A DNA stretch of 64,000 nucleotides from Symsagittifera roscoffensis (lineage: Eukaryota; Xenacoelomorpha; Acoela; Convolutidae), in assembly GCF_963678635.1 (NCBI RefSeq), contig NC_087063.1, positions 78,267,617 to 78,331,616 of the forward strand. Direction: 5' to 3'. Below the pieces are notes generated by a model. It did no database searches, was not told where the DNA came from, and was given only the letters and a program-made list of their open reading frames with translations. A program made the translations under genes and the position numbers. Positions 29,808-41,530 of this stretch are shown here, in pieces (the stretch's first letter is position 1; the number at the start of each line of letters is the position of its first letter).

Positions 29808-32312
29808 ATGCAGCGCAGGGACTCGTTAGGATCGACTACTAAGATTCCCAGGCTGAGCAAGGGCAGCACGCAAAAATTTAAAACTAGGCGTGGCCAGTCC
29901 TCGTTTAGCAGCGCCTCCGACGTGTTTGCTGAAACCGAATTGACTAAAGGTCAACCTGATCTTTCAGTGAGCGAATTGAGATTAAGGAGCGAGAAAAACC
30001 TCGATGGCGATCAAAGGCGGAGCGCCGAAGCCGGAACCGCGAGCGAAACGCTTGTGGACCCCTTTGACGAGGGAGAGCAGACGCTCATTCGACCCGACTT
30101 TGAGCCGAGCGAGGACCTCGAGCGGGAGGAAGTCGAGAGGACGGAGGAGACCTCGGAGCGTTCCGAGGTCGAACCGCGAGAGGAAGTGTTATTCAAGGGA
30201 ATGTCCAAATCGGAGACCAAGAGTCATAGGTGGAGGGGAGAATATTCACATTCGGCTAGTACCCACTCATCTCTGGCCAAGCAGAGCAACAACGCGATGA
30301 TGTCGAGTATAAGCCCGAGTGAAGAACAACCGGATTCGAAGGCCAAGAAGAGTTGGAAGTCTTTGTACGACGAGCGCATGGCGTCACTACCAACTGTAGG
30401 TTTAACTTCCAGTTATGACTACCTGGAGATAGCCCATCCGGATGTGAACTTCACACCGTGCCCAAGGAACGATATGAGCAGGAAGGCGTCGTCAGCCTCG
30501 CCGACCAGGCCCATGTCAGATGGGATAACGATGGGAGCGTCATCAAGCTTCGACAGATTAATGACGTCGATGAGCAAGCAAAAAGGCGGTGCGTCATCAA
30601 TCACCAGGCTGCAGCCGCAGTTGACCTCATCTTCTCTGGGACTAACCCCGTCATTTGAGGCTACTGGCGACATAAGTGACATGTTCGCTGGCGTAATGAA
30701 TGGTCTAGATGAACTGAGACGGGACATGACTAAAAGAATAGATCAGGTTGATGAGAGAGCTCACAAAAGTCAAGAGAATCTGAGAGACGAACTAACGCAC
30801 GTGAAGTCGCAGGCGAGGGTTGATCAGGCTCAGTTGATTCGCAACACCGATCAATGCCTGGCGGAGAGCCTGGCACAGGCAAACAAGGAGTCATACGAAA
30901 GAGAGGCTAGGATGACCAGGGAGATCGAACGATTGTTGAACGATCATGATAGTACCTACGCCCACACGATGACTAGCCTGGAGAAAAGGTTAGATGCAAA
31001 GTCTGACTTAATGATGCGGAAGCTTGACGCGATCCTGAATGGGAGCAATTGGCAGGAGCGTTCCAACCCAAGGGAGCGCTCACGCCATGCGAATGATGGA
31101 GATGGTACGGGCAGCAATGCCAGAGCCCAGCAAGGCTCGAGAACGAACTACCAACCTAGAAACAAGGAGCGGCCAAGGGCAGCCCCGTCGAGGCCTGGCT
31201 GGACGAATCCAGTCCCGCCGGAGGCAGATGCCACCCCGGAGACAAGGTTGCCAACTGTGCCACAAGTCAGTTCAGTACCAGATCTGACTACAGTCTCACA
31301 GGACACAACGATGTATGCCTCGATGTTTGAGCCCCTGAACAGATCTCTCGAAACATTCATCACCAAGCTCTCGAAGTCAACCGAGAGAGGAGAGAGGTCA
31401 AGAAGGACACTGAAAAAGCCGAAGTCATATAAAGACGAGACAGACGGCTGCATTGATACTTGGATAGAGGTGATGAAGTTACACTTTGAGAAAGAGAATC
31501 TCTCCAAGAAACAAGAGTGCAGCGCGCTAACGAGCAACCTGGAGGGTACTGCACTAAGTTGTGTAATGGCGAAAAGAGCCAATGAGAGAGACAGCGCTCG
31601 CAAGATATTCGACATCCTGTTGAATCGTTTCGGCTCTGGAGTACAAGGGCACCAGGCTATGGTGAAGTTCGAAAAGAGGCGTCAAAGAGATGACGAATCC
31701 ATAGATAAATTTTCGGACGACCTTGAATTGCTTAGGAGGAGAAGCAACCCAGATGAGAAAATATCCGAGCGAAACTTGGCGATTGCTTCGAAGTTCATGG
31801 ACGGAGTAAGGAGTGAGGAGTTGAAGACGATGTTGGCCACACACTTCACCCTGTCACTTGACCAGGTACCCACGCCCGACGATTTGCGTATGAAGTCACG
31901 CGAGTATTTACTCATAAAACCGAGGGCGCAAAACCGTTACAGCAATTATGGCAACTATAGCGGGACAAACACTGGTGCGAATTCCAGTTGGTACAAACCT
32001 CGCGATGACATGGATGAGAGGAGGTCGTGTGCGAATTGTGGTTCGATGGATCATCACGTTTCCGCGTGTTCTGCATACAAACAGAACATGAAGGCGATAG
32101 GCTACCTTCTCGAGGACGCCGACGCGACCGACGAGGATCATGAAGAGTACGTCAGAGGGCTCATCATGAAATATGGTCCGATGTGTTTCTTCTGTAATTT
32201 GGAGGGACACTTCAAGTCGGATTGTACTCAATTTTGGGATGCAGTAGCGGACGCAAAACATCCCGCCACGAAGAGGCGCTTTCGGGTGTCAAGGCCAGTC
32301 GAGCACGTCTGA
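29808..32312 (+). CDS. gag: Gag polyprotein, copy 1 (834 aa)
   Basis: Structural capsid/nucleocapsid protein of a Ty3/Gypsy element. ATG at 29808 (MQRRDSLG). Residues 1-250 are low-complexity, rich in S, E and R; about 285-405 form a long predicted coiled coil (GLDELRRDMTKRIDQVDER, then TREIERLLNDHD, MRKLDAIL). About 540-700 is a capsid-like domain (CIDTWIEVMKLHFEKENLS, then DESIDKFSDDLELL, the usual retrotransposon-gag pattern). Two CCHC zinc knuckles follow: C741-C744-H749-C754 and C793-C796-H801-C806. Intact, and long for a Gypsy Gag. A minus-one-frame extension overlaps the end (frame open to 32491), suggesting frameshift entry into the protease region. Confidence 0.9.
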   Translation: MQRRDSLGSTTKIPRLSKGSTQKFKTRRGQSSFSSASDVFAETELTKGQPDLSVSELRLRSEKNLDGDQRRSAEAGTASETLVDPFDEGEQTLIRPDFEPSEDLEREEVERTEETSERSEVEPREEVLFKGMSKSETKSHRWRGEYSHSASTHSSLAKQSNNAMMSSISPSEEQPDSKAKKSWKSLYDERMASLPTVGLTSSYDYLEIAHPDVNFTPCPRNDMSRKASSASPTRPMSDGITMGASSSFDRLMTSMSKQKGGASSITRLQPQLTSSSLGLTPSFEATGDISDMFAGVMNGLDELRRDMTKRIDQVDERAHKSQENLRDELTHVKSQARVDQAQLIRNTDQCLAESLAQANKESYEREARMTREIERLLNDHDSTYAHTMTSLEKRLDAKSDLMMRKLDAILNGSNWQERSNPRERSRHANDGDGTGSNARAQQGSRTNYQPRNKERPRAAPSRPGWTNPVPPEADATPETRLPTVPQVSSVPDLTTVSQDTTMYASMFEPLNRSLETFITKLSKSTERGERSRRTLKKPKSYKDETDGCIDTWIEVMKLHFEKENLSKKQECSALTSNLEGTALSCVMAKRANERDSARKIFDILLNRFGSGVQGHQAMVKFEKRRQRDDESIDKFSDDLELLRRRSNPDEKISERNLAIASKFMDGVRSEELKTMLATHFTLSLDQVPTPDDLRMKSREYLLIKPRAQNRYSNYGNYSGTNTGANSSWYKPRDDMDERRSCANCGSMDHHVSACSAYKQNMKAIGYLLEDADATDEDHEEYVRGLIMKYGPMCFFCNLEGHFKSDCTQFWDAVADAKHPATKRRFRVSRPVEHV

Positions 32313-32502
32313 TGAACGAGGCTGAATCTCGGAGGAAGGAGACGACACCGAGCACCTTCATGACCAAAAAGGTAAAGACACTGCCTGACGAGGTGGTAGC
32401 CTCGAACCTCGAGGCAGAGTCGTCTAGACCACTCAAGGTGGATTACGGCCTGCGGCAAAAACAGCGCTGCAGAATGTCAAACAGGATCTAGCCACGAAAG
32501 AA

Positions 32503-33762
32503 GTGGAGCAATGGGTAAGGTCGGAGCTGGAGAGCACAGATCTTCGGGAAAGTTTTAATATTCTGGGTAAAACGACGAAAGTAGAAGACAAAGAGGAACC
32601 CAGGAAACAAGGACTAAAACTGAACGTTATATCTGGTAAAACTTTCGGCATGACGAAAGAGGGGACAAAAATAATGTCCATCATCTCAGTCGCAGGGCAC
32701 CAGGTGGTCAAGAACTTGAGTGAACCATCAGAGATTACACTAGTCCACCTGGACATCTATGCCGACTACCTGAAGGAGAAAAATCTCAAACTGGACTCCA
32801 GGGCAGTGCGAGCGCTGCTCACAACGGGAGGTCCGAGGCTGATGAAAGTGGATGGACATTATATCGATGTCCATGGCCCTTACCCGATCCTAATGAATGT
32901 GGATGGCATCAATATCTACACGAAAGCTCACATAACTGATGCGAACGATCAGATTGGCCGGATATACATTGGTCAAGAGGAGCTGAAGGTTAGACGAATC
33001 GGACACAACGCGATGCTCGAACAAAATGCGGTGCATATAGGTTGCGAGGCCGATCTGGCTGCGCACATGCTGAACGTGCAAGGCAGGCAACTTTCAGTAA
33101 AGGGATTGCTAGACACGGGAGCAGTGGTTAGTGTCATGCCAGTCAAAACTGGGACCGACATGGGTTTCGAAAGGTCGGATCTCATACCGACAAACATCAG
33201 GTTGGCAGCTGCCAATCAGGGAGCGATCTATGTGACTGGACGAATCCCGATCATTTCACTGCAACTCGGAGGAAGACATCTTTGGATGAGCTTCCTGGTA
33301 GTGGAGAATTTGGACGAATCCGATCAGTTCATCTTAGGAAGGGATTTCGTGCGCAATTTTGACGTCACGGTCGATCTCAATGACGGGTTGATTAGGATCA
33401 AGGATCCTGAGAGAAAGTATGAAAAGAGACCCCTTAATAAGATCTTAATTAACCAGGCCAAGGTGCCGATTTTTCTGGATCGAAAAGTTAGATTAAAACC
33501 AAACCAAGCCGTAGTAGCGACGTTTAGGATGAGGAACTTGAATGAACTCAGCAATGACAGACAGGTGTGTCTGGTAACAAATCCAAACAGTAAAAGCTCG
33601 GCTATTTTAGGAAGAAGCTTCTCACTCACTCAGAGCGGACTGTGTGTGAGTGTGTTATTGAACACAGAAGCAACAACAGTGACAATACAGAGGGGAAAGA
33701 AACTTGGCTACGCTTTGCCTCTGAACACAGACTTTCAGAGTGGAGAACTTGAAAAAGTTTGA
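32503..33762 (+). CDS. pro: Retropepsin-type protease region, copy 1 (419 aa)
   Basis: Aspartic protease of the element. The active site LLDTGAVVSVMP lies at about residues 202-213 (catalytic Asp 204), preceded by a long unassigned domain. The flap region and hydrophobic ILGRDF near residue 280 also fit retropepsins. The frame has no ATG at its start: it is open upstream past 32460, and the protein is probably made by frameshifting from gag via the frame 32222-32491, whose product (LMNEAESRRKETTPS...) looks coding. That would require two shifts, or one of the breaks is a mutation. It overlaps the RT frame at 33740-33762. Confidence 0.8.
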   Translation: MEQWVRSELESTDLRESFNILGKTTKVEDKEEPRKQGLKLNVISGKTFGMTKEGTKIMSIISVAGHQVVKNLSEPSEITLVHLDIYADYLKEKNLKLDSRAVRALLTTGGPRLMKVDGHYIDVHGPYPILMNVDGINIYTKAHITDANDQIGRIYIGQEELKVRRIGHNAMLEQNAVHIGCEADLAAHMLNVQGRQLSVKGLLDTGAVVSVMPVKTGTDMGFERSDLIPTNIRLAAANQGAIYVTGRIPIISLQLGGRHLWMSFLVVENLDESDQFILGRDFVRNFDVTVDLNDGLIRIKDPERKYEKRPLNKILINQAKVPIFLDRKVRLKPNQAVVATFRMRNLNELSNDRQVCLVTNPNSKSSAILGRSFSLTQSGLCVSVLLNTEATTVTIQRGKKLGYALPLNTDFQSGELEKV

Positions 33763-36500
33763 TGTAACTAAATGTCCATTGCATGCGAACCAAGAATGTA
33801 TAATGAAGAGAGTGAATGAATTGAAATCTTCTAGGAAATTGTTTTCAATGAAGTCGGAAACAGATGATGGGCTGTCTAGTTGTTCCAAATTTCCTGAGAG
33901 GCCGACAGAAGCAGAGTTAGCAGCGAATAAACCTGTCCTACCTGAGATAGAACATTTGAAGGGTAAAATATCAGACAAGGAACTAGATTCGCTCAGAGCG
34001 GTGCTAAATCGGAACGCAGACGTTTTTTCGAAACATAAGGCCGTTATAGGTTGTTGTAATTTTGTAGAACACGAGATTGAGATAGAAGAGGGCTCGGTAC
34101 CTCATAGGGAAGGGGCGAGAAGAATGACCCCAAACAAGTCAGAAGCGTGTAGGAAGGAAATTGAGATGTTAATGGAGTACGACATGATCGAGCCGTCGAA
34201 GTCCCCATGGGCTTGTGGCGTGGTCATGGCGAAAAAGAAAGGGGGACAACTCAGATTTTGTTGCGGTTTCCGTTATCTGAACGCAGTGACTATAAAGGAC
34301 GCATAACCGATTCCCCGCATCGATGAGAGCCTATCCAAGCTGGGAGACGCGAAGTTCTCCACGACGTTGGATTTGGGCACTGCGTTCTGGCAAGTGCCAC
34401 TCAGAAAGCAAGATCGAGAGAAAACAGGCTTCGCGTGTGAGCTGGGATTGTTCCAGTGGAAGAGGATGCCATTCGGATTGTGCAACGCCACGGCCACATT
34501 CCAGCGACTGATGGCCCAGGCACTCACGAGCGTCACTAAGAAATACGGGAATCTCATCATGTGTTATGTCGATGATGTCGTGATTGCAACACTAACCTTA
34601 GAAGACCACATAGAGAGGTTGGAGGAGGTGTTTTCTTGCATGAAGCAGGCGGGTCTGAAATGTAAACCCTCTAAGTGTGAAATCCTCAGGGATTCCATAA
34701 AACATGGAATGAGACCAGATCCCGAAGCGGTTGAAGCGGTGCTGACCTGGAAGGCACCTAAAACAGATACACAGCTGATGAGTTTTTTGGGTTTCGCTAA
34801 TTATTATCGATAGTTCATCAAGGGGTATGCTGACAAAATATACCCCATGCAGAGGTTGATGAGAAACAAGGGCAAAAAGTTCACTTGGACTGATGAGGCA
34901 CAAGTTTCATTTGAAAACATCAAACGTGAACTTTGCGAGGCACCGGTCCTCGGCATGCCAACAGAGAAGGGGATGTTCGTGCTGGATACGGATGCATCAG
35001 TGGTTGCGATATCGGGCATACTTCACCAGGAGCAGGAGTGGAACGGGAGAACGGTTCTTCGTCCGATAGCCTACGTGAGTAAAGTCCTGAGTGATACTGA
35101 AATGAAGTACGGCGCACCAAAAGCGGAGATGTTTGCGGTGATCACTTTCGTGGAAAAATACAGGGCCTACTTCGGTAGTGCTCCCTTCAAGTTACGTGTG
35201 GATAATCGTGCCCTTGCCTGGCTGAAAACCTATTCGATGGACCAAAGTTATATTGGTCGTTGGATTGTGCGCCTATATGGATACCACATGATCATAAAGC
35301 ACCGTACCCGTGACAAGCACCAGAACGCAGATAGCCTCAGTAAAAAGACAGAATTTTATGAGCGCCTCGAGGAGAAACAGGCTAACCAATTAGAAATCAA
35401 AGACGGGTTTTCCTTTCTGGACAAAGAAACCTACGACAAACTGCCACTTACTAGGTGGTTAGACAAGTCAGGGCATCCTATACCCGGACACCCTGACCTT
35501 CCAGTGGAGGCGGCCGCGGAGATAAAGCTTTTAGCCAGAGGCGAGCCCGTTCCGTTGGATCTGCTAGTCCGATCCAACTTGGTACAGCAAGAACTTACCA
35601 GACTAGGTATAAACAGCATGGCTCTACTGAACAGGACGGTGAACGTGGCGCCGGACGTCATGGGAAAACTCCGTGACTTGTTGGACAGGGAAGTGGATAG
35701 GCATGATCGTGAGTGGATGGAGACCATGCAGCGGTTGACTGTCACCGAGAGAACAGAGAAGAGGCCAGTATCCATTCGCAGCCGAGGCGTTGAACGGGAT
35801 TGCAGGTCGATAGTCAACCAGCTGGTGAGCTCGATGCCGAAGGAGGTCTTGTTGAGAACTTCGTTTACTGAATATGGAGCACTGAATCAGAACCAAACCA
35901 CGGAGGAAGTCAGGATCAAGTCGAAATCTAGCTTCACGAGGAGAGTGCATTTCACGGATGCAAAAGAAGAATACGAGCCGAGCCCAGATTGTTCGTCCGT
36001 GGACGAGACAATGTCCGGGGAGTCTGATACCTTCGAGCCAGTCAAGGACGACTCGTCTGAGAAGTCAGACACCTTTGAGCCCGTGTAGGACGACTTGTCC
36101 GGGGAAAGGTTGACGAGACCACCTAGGGGCAGAATTTTGTCCGGGGAGTCGGGTTCGAAGCGACCGATGGACAGAGTTCTGTCCGGGGAGTCGAGAAACA
36201 TCTCAGACAACTTGGAATATGATGTTGGGGAATCAGTCGACTCAAGTGTTGACTCGAGGCCCCAGTCCTGGGACAACACATCTGAAACAACTTCCAATTC
36301 CGATATGTCAGAGATCGCAATCCACTCCTTATTGGTAGACTGGAAGCAGCGTTGGCTGGACCGAGAAACGCATCAGGATCCAGACAGGGACAGATACACC
36401 TCAGATGAAGAGGGCACTGTGGTAGATAATGCCGCAGACGAGCTCGAGCTGAAAGCAGTTTCGAAACGCCCAACCAGATTGCTGCCACATGGTACGGTCG
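33740..36500 (+). pseudogene. pol: RT-RNase H, copy 1, broken and cut by the tandem junction
   Basis: One frame carrying reverse transcriptase (LDLGTAFWQVPL, FGLCNATATFQRLM, catalytic YVDD at 34565-34576) and RNase H (LDTDASVVAISG, EMFAVITFVEKY, DNRALAW, NADSLSKK). Three in-frame stops interrupt it: TAA at 34304, TAG at 34811 and TAG at 36086. Compared with the sister copy at 60-61.7 kb, about ten residues after KCEILRDS (the YLGRMVD region) are deleted in frame. A repeated LSGES-type peptide lies in the linker after RNase H. The unit ends at the junction (36500), so there is no integrase in this copy. Confidence 0.85.
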
Positions 36501-38835
36501 ACGATTGGCGCGGACCGATTGTACCCTCCATCGATTACAAATTTCCGAATTAAGGGTCTTAATTCGGGTATTTTGGTGCAAAGGAGGGTATATTAATATT
36601 TATTAACAACTGCTAATAGGTTATTATCCTTATTATATATAACTTATCTCCTACTCAGACCCAAGAAACACCCAAATTTCTACAAAAATTACTGATTTTC
36701 GACAAACTATAGACCCCCAAATTTTTGGAATATCCGAGCTTTTCCGAACAGCAAAAAGCTTTTATTTAGGGAGTAGCTACGTAGTTTGATCCCCCTAACT
36801 AAAGAGACCGCGTGAGAAAAGACTCAGTAGAAGTTAGAAAAAACGAAAATTTTTGATCAAAATTTTGATAATCTTCTGAATTTTGTCAATCTGTTTTGGG
36901 GATCGAGTTTTTGAGTTTTTGGGGTTAGAGCAACAAAATTTTTTGCGTTAGGAGCATATTAGCATAACGTGCTCGATTACTAGAGAAATTCTTGAGTAAC
37001 CCTCCGATTAGCTCCGTGGATAGAGCTAACGACTTAAGGATTGGAAAAGGTAGGAACCGGATGGTCCAAATTTGATAGTTTTTGGCCAAATTTTTGTCTC
37101 CAAACCAATTTTGGTCCGGTTTTTTGCACTATTCCAGTGCCGTACAGGACTACTACGCTCGTTTTAATTATTTTTAGGCAGTTTTGATAGGAATTGCGGA
37201 AAAAAATTCTCAGAACCTATATAGGTGGTGAAAAAAGGCCATTTGGACAAACACGTTTTTGGAAATTTCTCAAAGACTAGCCAACTGATTTTTGGACGAC
37301 GTTTTGGACCACTTTTCCGGACCGCAACCGTTTTTGGGTTGATAATCTCGGAAAAGAAAAAATTTTTAGAATTTGTTGGTTCGGAGGGTCCAAATTACAG
37401 GTAACCCTCCGAGCGGCAGAAAATTTTATCAAAACACCTTTTTATCCAGCTGGGAAGGTTGACCGTGTCAGCCAACCTAGTTTTAAGTCAGGTGGACCGC
37501 TTTTGGAGACTTTATCGCGGTAACATAACCTTTTTTCTTGATTTTTGGGGAACCCTCCGAGGTAACCCTCCGGAATCAGCTAAACCCCTTAGCAACCCTC
37601 CTTAGTGGAAAATTTCCACGAGATCATCCAAAGAAGTTAAGACAGCCCCCATATAGAATTTAGCTTGTTTTGACGCTTCCTGAAGTTAATTGAAGGTCCT
37701 TCTAAGTGAAGCTCAGAAATTTGAGAATTTTGGAGGTACCCTCCGAAGTAACCCTCCGGAGCATATTAAGCATTTTATTGACCCTCCTTAGTAAATTTAA
37801 GGGGACCCTCCGAAGTAACTTGGGTGATTAAGGTACCCTCCGAAGTAGGCTAAGTGTCTTAACAACCCTCCGAAGTAACCCTCCGGAGTGTCTTAAACCT
37901 TCTAAAGAACCTTCCTTGTTAGAAACTTGAGGAAACCTTCTGTGGCAATTTGGGAAACGGAAAATATCCATTTAATTAAAATAGTATTAAGATATTAGGC
38001 GTGCTTATTAGGATCATAAGAGCCCATTTTGACCCGGAAATTCGTGATCAACTTTGGATTCTAGATCGGGTGTATCAGAAGTACCCGAAAAAAAAAATGT
38101 TTTTTCCTGATTGTGATTTTGGTTGTGTGGTTGCCTTGAGCTACTTAATAGGAAAATTCGGGCAATCCGGGAACAAATAAAGGAATACCTCGGTGAGTGT
38201 ATTAGGCAAATACACACTCACTTGAGAAGAAAAGTTGTTCCCTACTCTCGTGCACTTGGAGCAGTCCGGGTGTGGGAGAGCTTTTTCATAGACTTTAGAA
38301 ATTTTCGATCAGAGGTTGCCTTGAGCCACTTAATAGGACAGCTCCGGCAATCGCAGGGCAACTAAAAGAAGACCTCGGTGGGTGTATTAGGCAAATACAC
38401 ACCCACTTGAGAAGACTGTGTCCTGGGCTTTGTTCTTTCGGATCGTTCCGATTGGGGGAAGTCTTTTTCTTTAAGACTAAGTTTTACTGATCTGTTTCTG
38501 GATCATCACTGCTTTTTATCAAAGATTGTTTAATTTTAACAAAGCAGTGACTTGATAAATTGTGTGGCAATAATTTGATACTGACAAAAGGTCGCTGTCA
38601 CCTGTAGGATTTTCTTATCTGATTATCTATTGTGTTTTGTGTGTTGATTATATCTTGTGAAAATTTTGTGATACTGTTATACTATACGACAGGGTTGAGT
38701 TAGCATTATATCAATACTGAGCAGACCCTGTGTGTGTGTAACTCTAGCTGAGTCACTAAGATTGTCATTGAGAAACCTAAGAGATTGATACTGACTTTTC
38801 GACATACGAATATTGTTTTTTTTTTGTTACAAAGC

Positions 38836-41340
38836 ATGCAGCGCAGGGACTCGTTAGGATCGACTACTAAGATTCCCAGGCTGAGCAAGGGCAGCACGCA
38901 AAAATTTAAAACTAGGCGTGGCCAGTCCTCGTTTAGCAGCGCCTCCGACGTGTTTGCTGAAACCGAATTGACTAAAGGTCAACCTGATCTTTCAGTGAGC
39001 GAATTGAGATTAAGAAGCGAGAAAAACCTCGATGGCGATCAAAGGCGGAGCGCCGAAGCCGGAACCGCGAGCGAAACGCTTGTGGACCCCTTTGACGAGG
39101 GAGAGCAGACGCTCATTCGACCCGACTTTGAGCCGAGCGAGGACCTCGAGCGGGAGGAAGTCGAGAGGACGGAGGAGACCTCGGAGCGTTCCGAGGTCGA
39201 ACCGCGAGAGGAAGTGTTATTCAAGGGAATGTCCAAATCGGAGACCAAGAGTCATAGGTGGAGGGGAGAATATTCACATTCGGCTAGTACCCACTCATCT
39301 CTGGCCAAGCAGAGCAACAACGCGATGATGTCGAGTATAAGCCCGAGTGAAGAACAACCGGATTCGAAGGCCAAGAAGAGTTGGAAGTCTTTGTACGACG
39401 AGCGCATGGCGTCACTACCAACTGTAGGTTTAACTTCCAGTTATGACTACCTGGAGATAGCCCATCCGGATGTGAACTTCACACCGTGCCCAAGGAACGA
39501 TATGAGCAGGAAGGCGTCGTCAGCCTCGCCGACCAGGCCCATGTCAGATGGGATAACGATGGGAGCGTCATCAAGCTTCGACAGATTAATGACGTCGATG
39601 AGCAAGCAAAAAGGCGGTGCGTCATCAATCACCAGGCTGCAGCCGCAGTTGACCTCATCTTCTCTGGGACTAACCCCGTCATTTGAGGCTACTGGCGACA
39701 TAAGTGACATGTTCGCTGGCGTAATGAATGGTCTAGATGAACTGAGACGGGACATGACTAAAAGAATAGATCAGGTTGATGAGAGAGCTCACAAAAGTCA
39801 AGAGAATCTGAGAGACGAACTAACGCACGTGAAGTCGCAGGCGAGGGTTGATCAGGCTCAGTTGATTCGCAACACCGATCAATGCCTGGCGGAGAGCCTG
39901 GCACAGGCAAACAAGGAGTCATACGAAAGAGAGGCTAGGATGACCAGGGAGATCGAACGATTGTTGAACGATCATGATAGTACCTACGCCCACACGATGA
40001 CTAGCCTGGAGAAAAGGTTAGATGCAAAGTCTGACTTAATGATGCGGAAGCTTGACGCGATCCTGAATGGGAGCAATTGGCAGGAGCGTTCCAACCCAAG
40101 GGAGCGCTCACGCCATGCGAATGATGGAGATGGTACGGGCAGCAATGCCAGAGCCCAGCAAGGCTCGAGAACGAACTACCAACCTAGAAACAAGGAGCGG
40201 CCAAGGGCAGCCCCGTCGAGGCCTGGCTGGACGAATCCAGTCCCGCCGGAGGCAGATGCCACCCCGGAGACAAGGTTGCCAACTGTGCCACAAGTCAGTT
40301 CAGTACCAGATCTGACTACAGTCTCACAGGACACAACGATGTATGCCTCGATGTTTGAGCCCCTGAACAGATCTCTCGAAACATTCATCACCAAGCTCTC
40401 GAAGTCAACCGAGAGAGGAGAGAGGTCAAGAAGGACACTGAAAAAGCCGAAGTCATATAAAGACGAGACAGACGGCTGCATTGATACTTGGATAGAGGTG
40501 ATGAAGTTACACTTTGAGAAAGAGAATCTCTCCAAGAAACAAGAGTGCAGCGCGCTAACGAGCAACCTGGAGGGTACTGCACTAAGTTGTGTAATGGCGA
40601 AAAGAGCCAATGAGAGAGACAGCGCTCGCAAGATATTCGACATCCTGTTGAATCGTTTCGGCTCTGGAGTACAAGGGCACCAGGCTATGGTGAAGTTCGA
40701 AAAGAGGCGTCAAAGAGATGACGAATCCATAGATAAATTTTCGGACGACCTTGAATTGCTTAGGAGGAGAAGCAACCCAGATGAGAAAATATCCGAGCGA
40801 AACTTGGCGATTGCTTCGAAGTTCATGGACGGAGTAAGGAGTGAGGAGTTGAAGACGATGTTGGCCACACACTTCACCCTGTCACTTGACCAGGTACCCA
40901 CGCCCGACGATTTGCGTATGAAGTCACGCGAGTATTTACTCATAAAACCGAGGGCGCAAAACCGTTACAGCAATTATGGCAACTATAGCGGGACAAACAC
41001 TGGTGCGAATTCCAGTTGGTACAAACCTCGCGATGACATGGATGAGAGGAGGTCGTGTGCGAATTGTGGTTCGATGGATCATCACGTTTCCGCGTGTTCT
41101 GCATACAAACAGAACATGAAGGCGATAGGCTACCTTCTCGAGGACGCCGACGCGACCGACGAGGATCATGAAGAGTACGTCAGAGGGCTCATCATGAAAT
41201 ATGGTCCGATGTGTTTCTTCTGTAATTTGGAGGGACACTTCAAGTCGGATTGTACTCAATTTTGGGATGCAGTAGCGGACGCAAAACATCCCGCCACGAA
41301 GAGGCGCTTTCGGGTGTCAAGGCCAGTCGAGCACGTCTGA
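38836..41340 (+). CDS. gag: Gag polyprotein, copy 2 (834 aa)
   Basis: Protein identical to copy 1; the only coding difference noticed (39015) is synonymous. ATG at 38836. An extra T in the upstream run opens the frame to 38785, but the added residues are leader-derived and absent in copy 1, so the ATG start is preferred. CCHC knuckles are intact. Confidence 0.9.
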   Translation: MQRRDSLGSTTKIPRLSKGSTQKFKTRRGQSSFSSASDVFAETELTKGQPDLSVSELRLRSEKNLDGDQRRSAEAGTASETLVDPFDEGEQTLIRPDFEPSEDLEREEVERTEETSERSEVEPREEVLFKGMSKSETKSHRWRGEYSHSASTHSSLAKQSNNAMMSSISPSEEQPDSKAKKSWKSLYDERMASLPTVGLTSSYDYLEIAHPDVNFTPCPRNDMSRKASSASPTRPMSDGITMGASSSFDRLMTSMSKQKGGASSITRLQPQLTSSSLGLTPSFEATGDISDMFAGVMNGLDELRRDMTKRIDQVDERAHKSQENLRDELTHVKSQARVDQAQLIRNTDQCLAESLAQANKESYEREARMTREIERLLNDHDSTYAHTMTSLEKRLDAKSDLMMRKLDAILNGSNWQERSNPRERSRHANDGDGTGSNARAQQGSRTNYQPRNKERPRAAPSRPGWTNPVPPEADATPETRLPTVPQVSSVPDLTTVSQDTTMYASMFEPLNRSLETFITKLSKSTERGERSRRTLKKPKSYKDETDGCIDTWIEVMKLHFEKENLSKKQECSALTSNLEGTALSCVMAKRANERDSARKIFDILLNRFGSGVQGHQAMVKFEKRRQRDDESIDKFSDDLELLRRRSNPDEKISERNLAIASKFMDGVRSEELKTMLATHFTLSLDQVPTPDDLRMKSREYLLIKPRAQNRYSNYGNYSGTNTGANSSWYKPRDDMDERRSCANCGSMDHHVSACSAYKQNMKAIGYLLEDADATDEDHEEYVRGLIMKYGPMCFFCNLEGHFKSDCTQFWDAVADAKHPATKRRFRVSRPVEHV

Positions 41341-41530
41341 TGAACGAGGCTGAATCTCGGAGGAAGGAGACGACACCGAGCACCTTCATGACCAAAAAGG
41401 TAAAGACACTGCCTGACGAGGTGGTAGCCTCGAACCTCGAGGCAGAGTCGTCTAGACCACTCAAGGTGGATTACGGCCTGCGGCAAAAACAGCGCTGCAG
41501 AATGTCAAACAGGATCTAGCCACGAAAGAA

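Larger units (their letters stand above)
27474..36500 (+). repeat. Tandem unit 1 (9,027 bp) inside the giant element
   Basis: Starts ACGATTGGCGCGGACC in the leader and ends GGTACGGTCG in the pol linker, where unit 2 begins with the same ACGATTGG. It contains part of the leader, gag, protease and RT-RNase H. Compared with unit 2 I found one T-run length change before gag (9 against 10 T), G against A at 29987/39015 and C against T at 34264/43292; both substitutions are synonymous. The offset is 9,027 before the T run and 9,028 after it. Confidence 0.9.

Noticed and set aside
38785-38835. Longer gag start in unit 2 (851 aa)
   Set aside because: Created by one extra T in a T run; not present in unit 1 and made of leader sequence.
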